NCBI GenBank assembly: GCA_003533975.1
Contig: DQCL01000290.1
Coordinates: 5,262 to 20,763 of the forward strand
Reading direction: 5' to 3'
Origin: Octadecabacter sp.
GTDB lineage: Bacteria; Pseudomonadota; Alphaproteobacteria; Rhodobacterales; Rhodobacteraceae
Length of the DNA stretch: 15,502 nucleotides
The translations under genes and the position numbers were made by a program. Below, piece after piece: positions 14,115 through 15,502 of this stretch (its first letter is position 1; the number at the start of each line of letters is the position of its first letter). The notes below the pieces were generated by a model, which was given only the letters and a program-made list of their open reading frames with translations, was not told where the DNA came from and made no database searches.

Positions 14115-15317
14115 TTAATTATAAGTTTCGGAAAGGGTCGAGATAGCGTCGAGTACGTGCGCACGTTCAGTCGCGCGCGCTGTCCAATCGGTCATTTCAG
14201 CGCGAACAACTTCGGGCAACGCTTCGATTTCAGCCAAGGCATCTGCGACGCGACCTTCTTTGATCGCCGCTTCTGCACGCGATAGCACCGCATCCGGGCC
14301 CGGGCCTTCTTGCGGTGCCGTTGATCGCACGTCGAACTGATTTCTTAAGAACCCGCCAATTCCGCCAGCATCATCGGACACACCTTCTGCGCGCGCGGTC
14401 GCAAGTGCAGCCCGCGCAGCTGCTGGGAACGCACCCGTCAATTCAGCGGTTGTGGCGACACCAGCCTCTGCCGCAGTGGACAACGCAATCGGTAAATCAG
14501 TGCCCTCAAGATCCGCCAGTACATCGGCAAACGGAACACCCGTTTCAACAGCTGCCGAAACGCGGTTCAATACAGCGCGAGATGCGGCGGCCTGCGCCGT
14601 TGCAAGTGCTTCTTCGCGCGCAGCTTCAAGCTCGGCTTCAGTCTGCGCCGCTGCGGTCATGACCGCCTCTTGTCGCGTCATCAGCTCAGCACGCAGCTCT
14701 TCTAACTCTTGTTGATATGCAGCAATCGCTGTTTGCGACAACGTGCCATCCGCACTAGGTGCTTTTTCAACATCCGACACGCGTGTCTCAAGCGCTGACA
14801 GCTGATCGCCGAGCGAAGCCGCCACGTTTTCAAGCTGACCGGCTGACCGTTCGGCTGCATCAGATATTTGAGTCTCAATCGCGGAATAATCCACTGCGGA
14901 TGCGGCGGAAAGTTGCGCCTCAAGCGCTGCAATCTGATCAGATTGGGTTGCCACCTGATCGCGCAACGCATCAGTGTCGGAACTGAGCGGAAAGAACGCC
15001 GCGACCCCAAAACCAATTGCACCAGCCACAGCCCCACCAAGAAGCAACGGAAAGAAGCTCGCTGCAGGAGCGCCTTCTGCTTGAGGAACCGTTTCTGTAG
15101 GAATTTCTTCCAACGCAGGTTCTGATATCGGCCCATTGTCGGCTTCGTCTTCAACACCTTCGGGTGCGTCAGCTTCGAGTTCCAGAGCGGCTTCTTCTAC
15201 GGCGATTGGCGCGTCTGCATCTACAGATTCAATCGCCACATCATCTACGTCGACAATATCTTCAACAGACGTGTCAGTTTTGGAATTTTTGGATGCACCT
15301 TTGGAAGACTTGGCCAC
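14115..15317 (-). CDS. Mic60/mitofilin homologue
   Basis: A 400-residue protein with an acidic, Ala/Val-rich low-complexity N-terminus (about 15-85). One membrane segment lies at about 86-110 (FFPLLLGGAVAGAIGFGVAAFF), followed by a long periplasmic coiled coil (about 113-250). The C-terminal mitofilin-type domain contains FLRNQFDVRS, the SRAEAAIKEGRVADALAEIEALP helix pair and the terminal WTARATERAHVLDAISTL. This is the alphaproteobacterial Mic60, relative of the mitochondrial cristae organiser, typically encoded between hemD and hemY. The start is GTG at 15317, with GGGG five to nine bases upstream. The next gene, hemY, begins 18 bases after its stop. The 71-base gap before it holds only weak promoter-like hexamers. 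Family layout and synteny agree. Confidence 0.88.
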   Translation of the reverse strand: MAKSSKGASKNSKTDTSVEDIVDVDDVAIESVDADAPIAVEEAALELEADAPEGVEDEADNGPISEPALEEIPTETVPQAEGAPAASFFPLLLGGAVAGAIGFGVAAFFPLSSDTDALRDQVATQSDQIAALEAQLSAASAVDYSAIETQISDAAERSAGQLENVAASLGDQLSALETRVSDVEKAPSADGTLSQTAIAAYQQELEELRAELMTRQEAVMTAAAQTEAELEAAREEALATAQAAASRAVLNRVSAAVETGVPFADVLADLEGTDLPIALSTAAEAGVATTAELTGAFPAAARAALATARAEGVSDDAGGIGGFLRNQFDVRSTAPQEGPGPDAVLSRAEAAIKEGRVADALAEIEALPEVVRAEMTDWTARATERAHVLDAISTLSETYN

Positions 15318-15388
15318 GTTCGCCCCTACTCACTTCGTCCAGAGCACGATCGCTCCGCGTATTACTCTATCCCGCGTCCTAGCGACCC

Positions 15389-15502
15389 TCAAGCAATCAA
15401 ACGCGCCGTTGCTGCGGCCATCCCGCGCATATCCGGGCTTTCGGAAACAACTACCTTAGCAGGTTTTAAGCCCAGCGCGGAGTTCGCGACCATGTCACTA
15501 AT
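15389..15502 (-). CDS. hemD: Probable HemD (uroporphyrinogen-III synthase), C-terminal end only
   Basis: On the minus strand the frame is open from the last base of the window and ends with TGA at 15391-15389, giving 37 residues. It begins ISDMVANSALGL, then a strand KVVVSES followed by PDMRGMAAATARLIA. The strand plus Met-rich helix at the extreme C-terminus fits the end of uroporphyrinogen-III synthase, which closes hydroxymethylbilane to uroporphyrinogen III. Its position before mic60 and hemY is the classic alphaproteobacterial order. The fragment is too short for catalytic residues, so the name depends largely on synteny. Confidence 0.6.
   Translation of the reverse strand: MSDMVANSALGLKPAKVVVSESPDMRGMAAATARLIA

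Noticed and set aside
15318..15388. A sigma-70 promoter before mic60 (ttgagg, 17 bases, tagagt on the minus strand).
   Set aside because: Both hexamers match the consensus at only four of six positions and the first overlaps the upstream stop codon; co-transcription from hemD is simpler.
1..15502. Mobile elements, CRISPR arrays, tRNA/rRNA genes, toxin-antitoxin or defence genes.
   Set aside because: I looked on both strands and found no transposase or integrase motifs, spaced repeats or RNA gene signatures; nearly all bases are accounted for by flagellar and heme-locus genes.

Overview
The window is a chromosomal flagellar locus from an alphaproteobacterium, most likely a marine Rhodobacteraceae (Roseobacter-group) member. 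This rests on recognised protein families and gene order, not on a database search. The pointers are the fliF-fliH-fliN-fliP block divergent from a fliL-motE-motA-flhA-fliR-flhB block, a MotE-family protein, a CtrA-like box between the two blocks, and an adjacent hemD-mic60-hemY heme/membrane operon of the alphaproteobacterial type. Base composition is even throughout, and I see no insertion sequence, integrase, tRNA, rRNA, CRISPR array or prophage gene. Layout: (1) 1-342, plus strand: the 3' end of a FliL-like gene entering from outside the window. (2) 332-9348, minus strand, read right to left: fliL, a small membrane/coiled-coil protein, motE, motA, a large secreted helical-repeat protein, a possible 23-codon leader ORF, flhA, fliR, flhB and a small coiled-coil protein. 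Most junctions are 1-4 base overlaps, so this looks like one translationally coupled operon. (3) 9349-9464: the divergent control region with a CtrA-type box. (4) 9465-12612, plus strand: fliF, fliH, fliN and fliP, again with overlapping ends. (5) 12636-15502, minus strand: hemY, mic60 and the 3' end of a gene that is probably hemD, converging on fliP. How the genes work together: FliF forms the MS ring. FliP, FliR, FlhB and FlhA form most of the export gate, with FliQ not in view. FliH links the export ATPase to the base, and FliN is part of the C-ring or switch. MotA is the proton-channel stator subunit (MotB is not in view), and FliL and MotE act around the stator. The 731-residue secreted protein and two small coiled-coil proteins (120 and 117 residues) are the least characterised parts of an otherwise classical motor locus. 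The 731-residue protein is the best candidate for a lineage-specific motor component. The heme-side operon is unrelated in function: Mic60 is the bacterial ancestor-type mitofilin, and this HemY carries a C-terminal four-cysteine zinc ribbon. I found no wholly new defence or mobile system.
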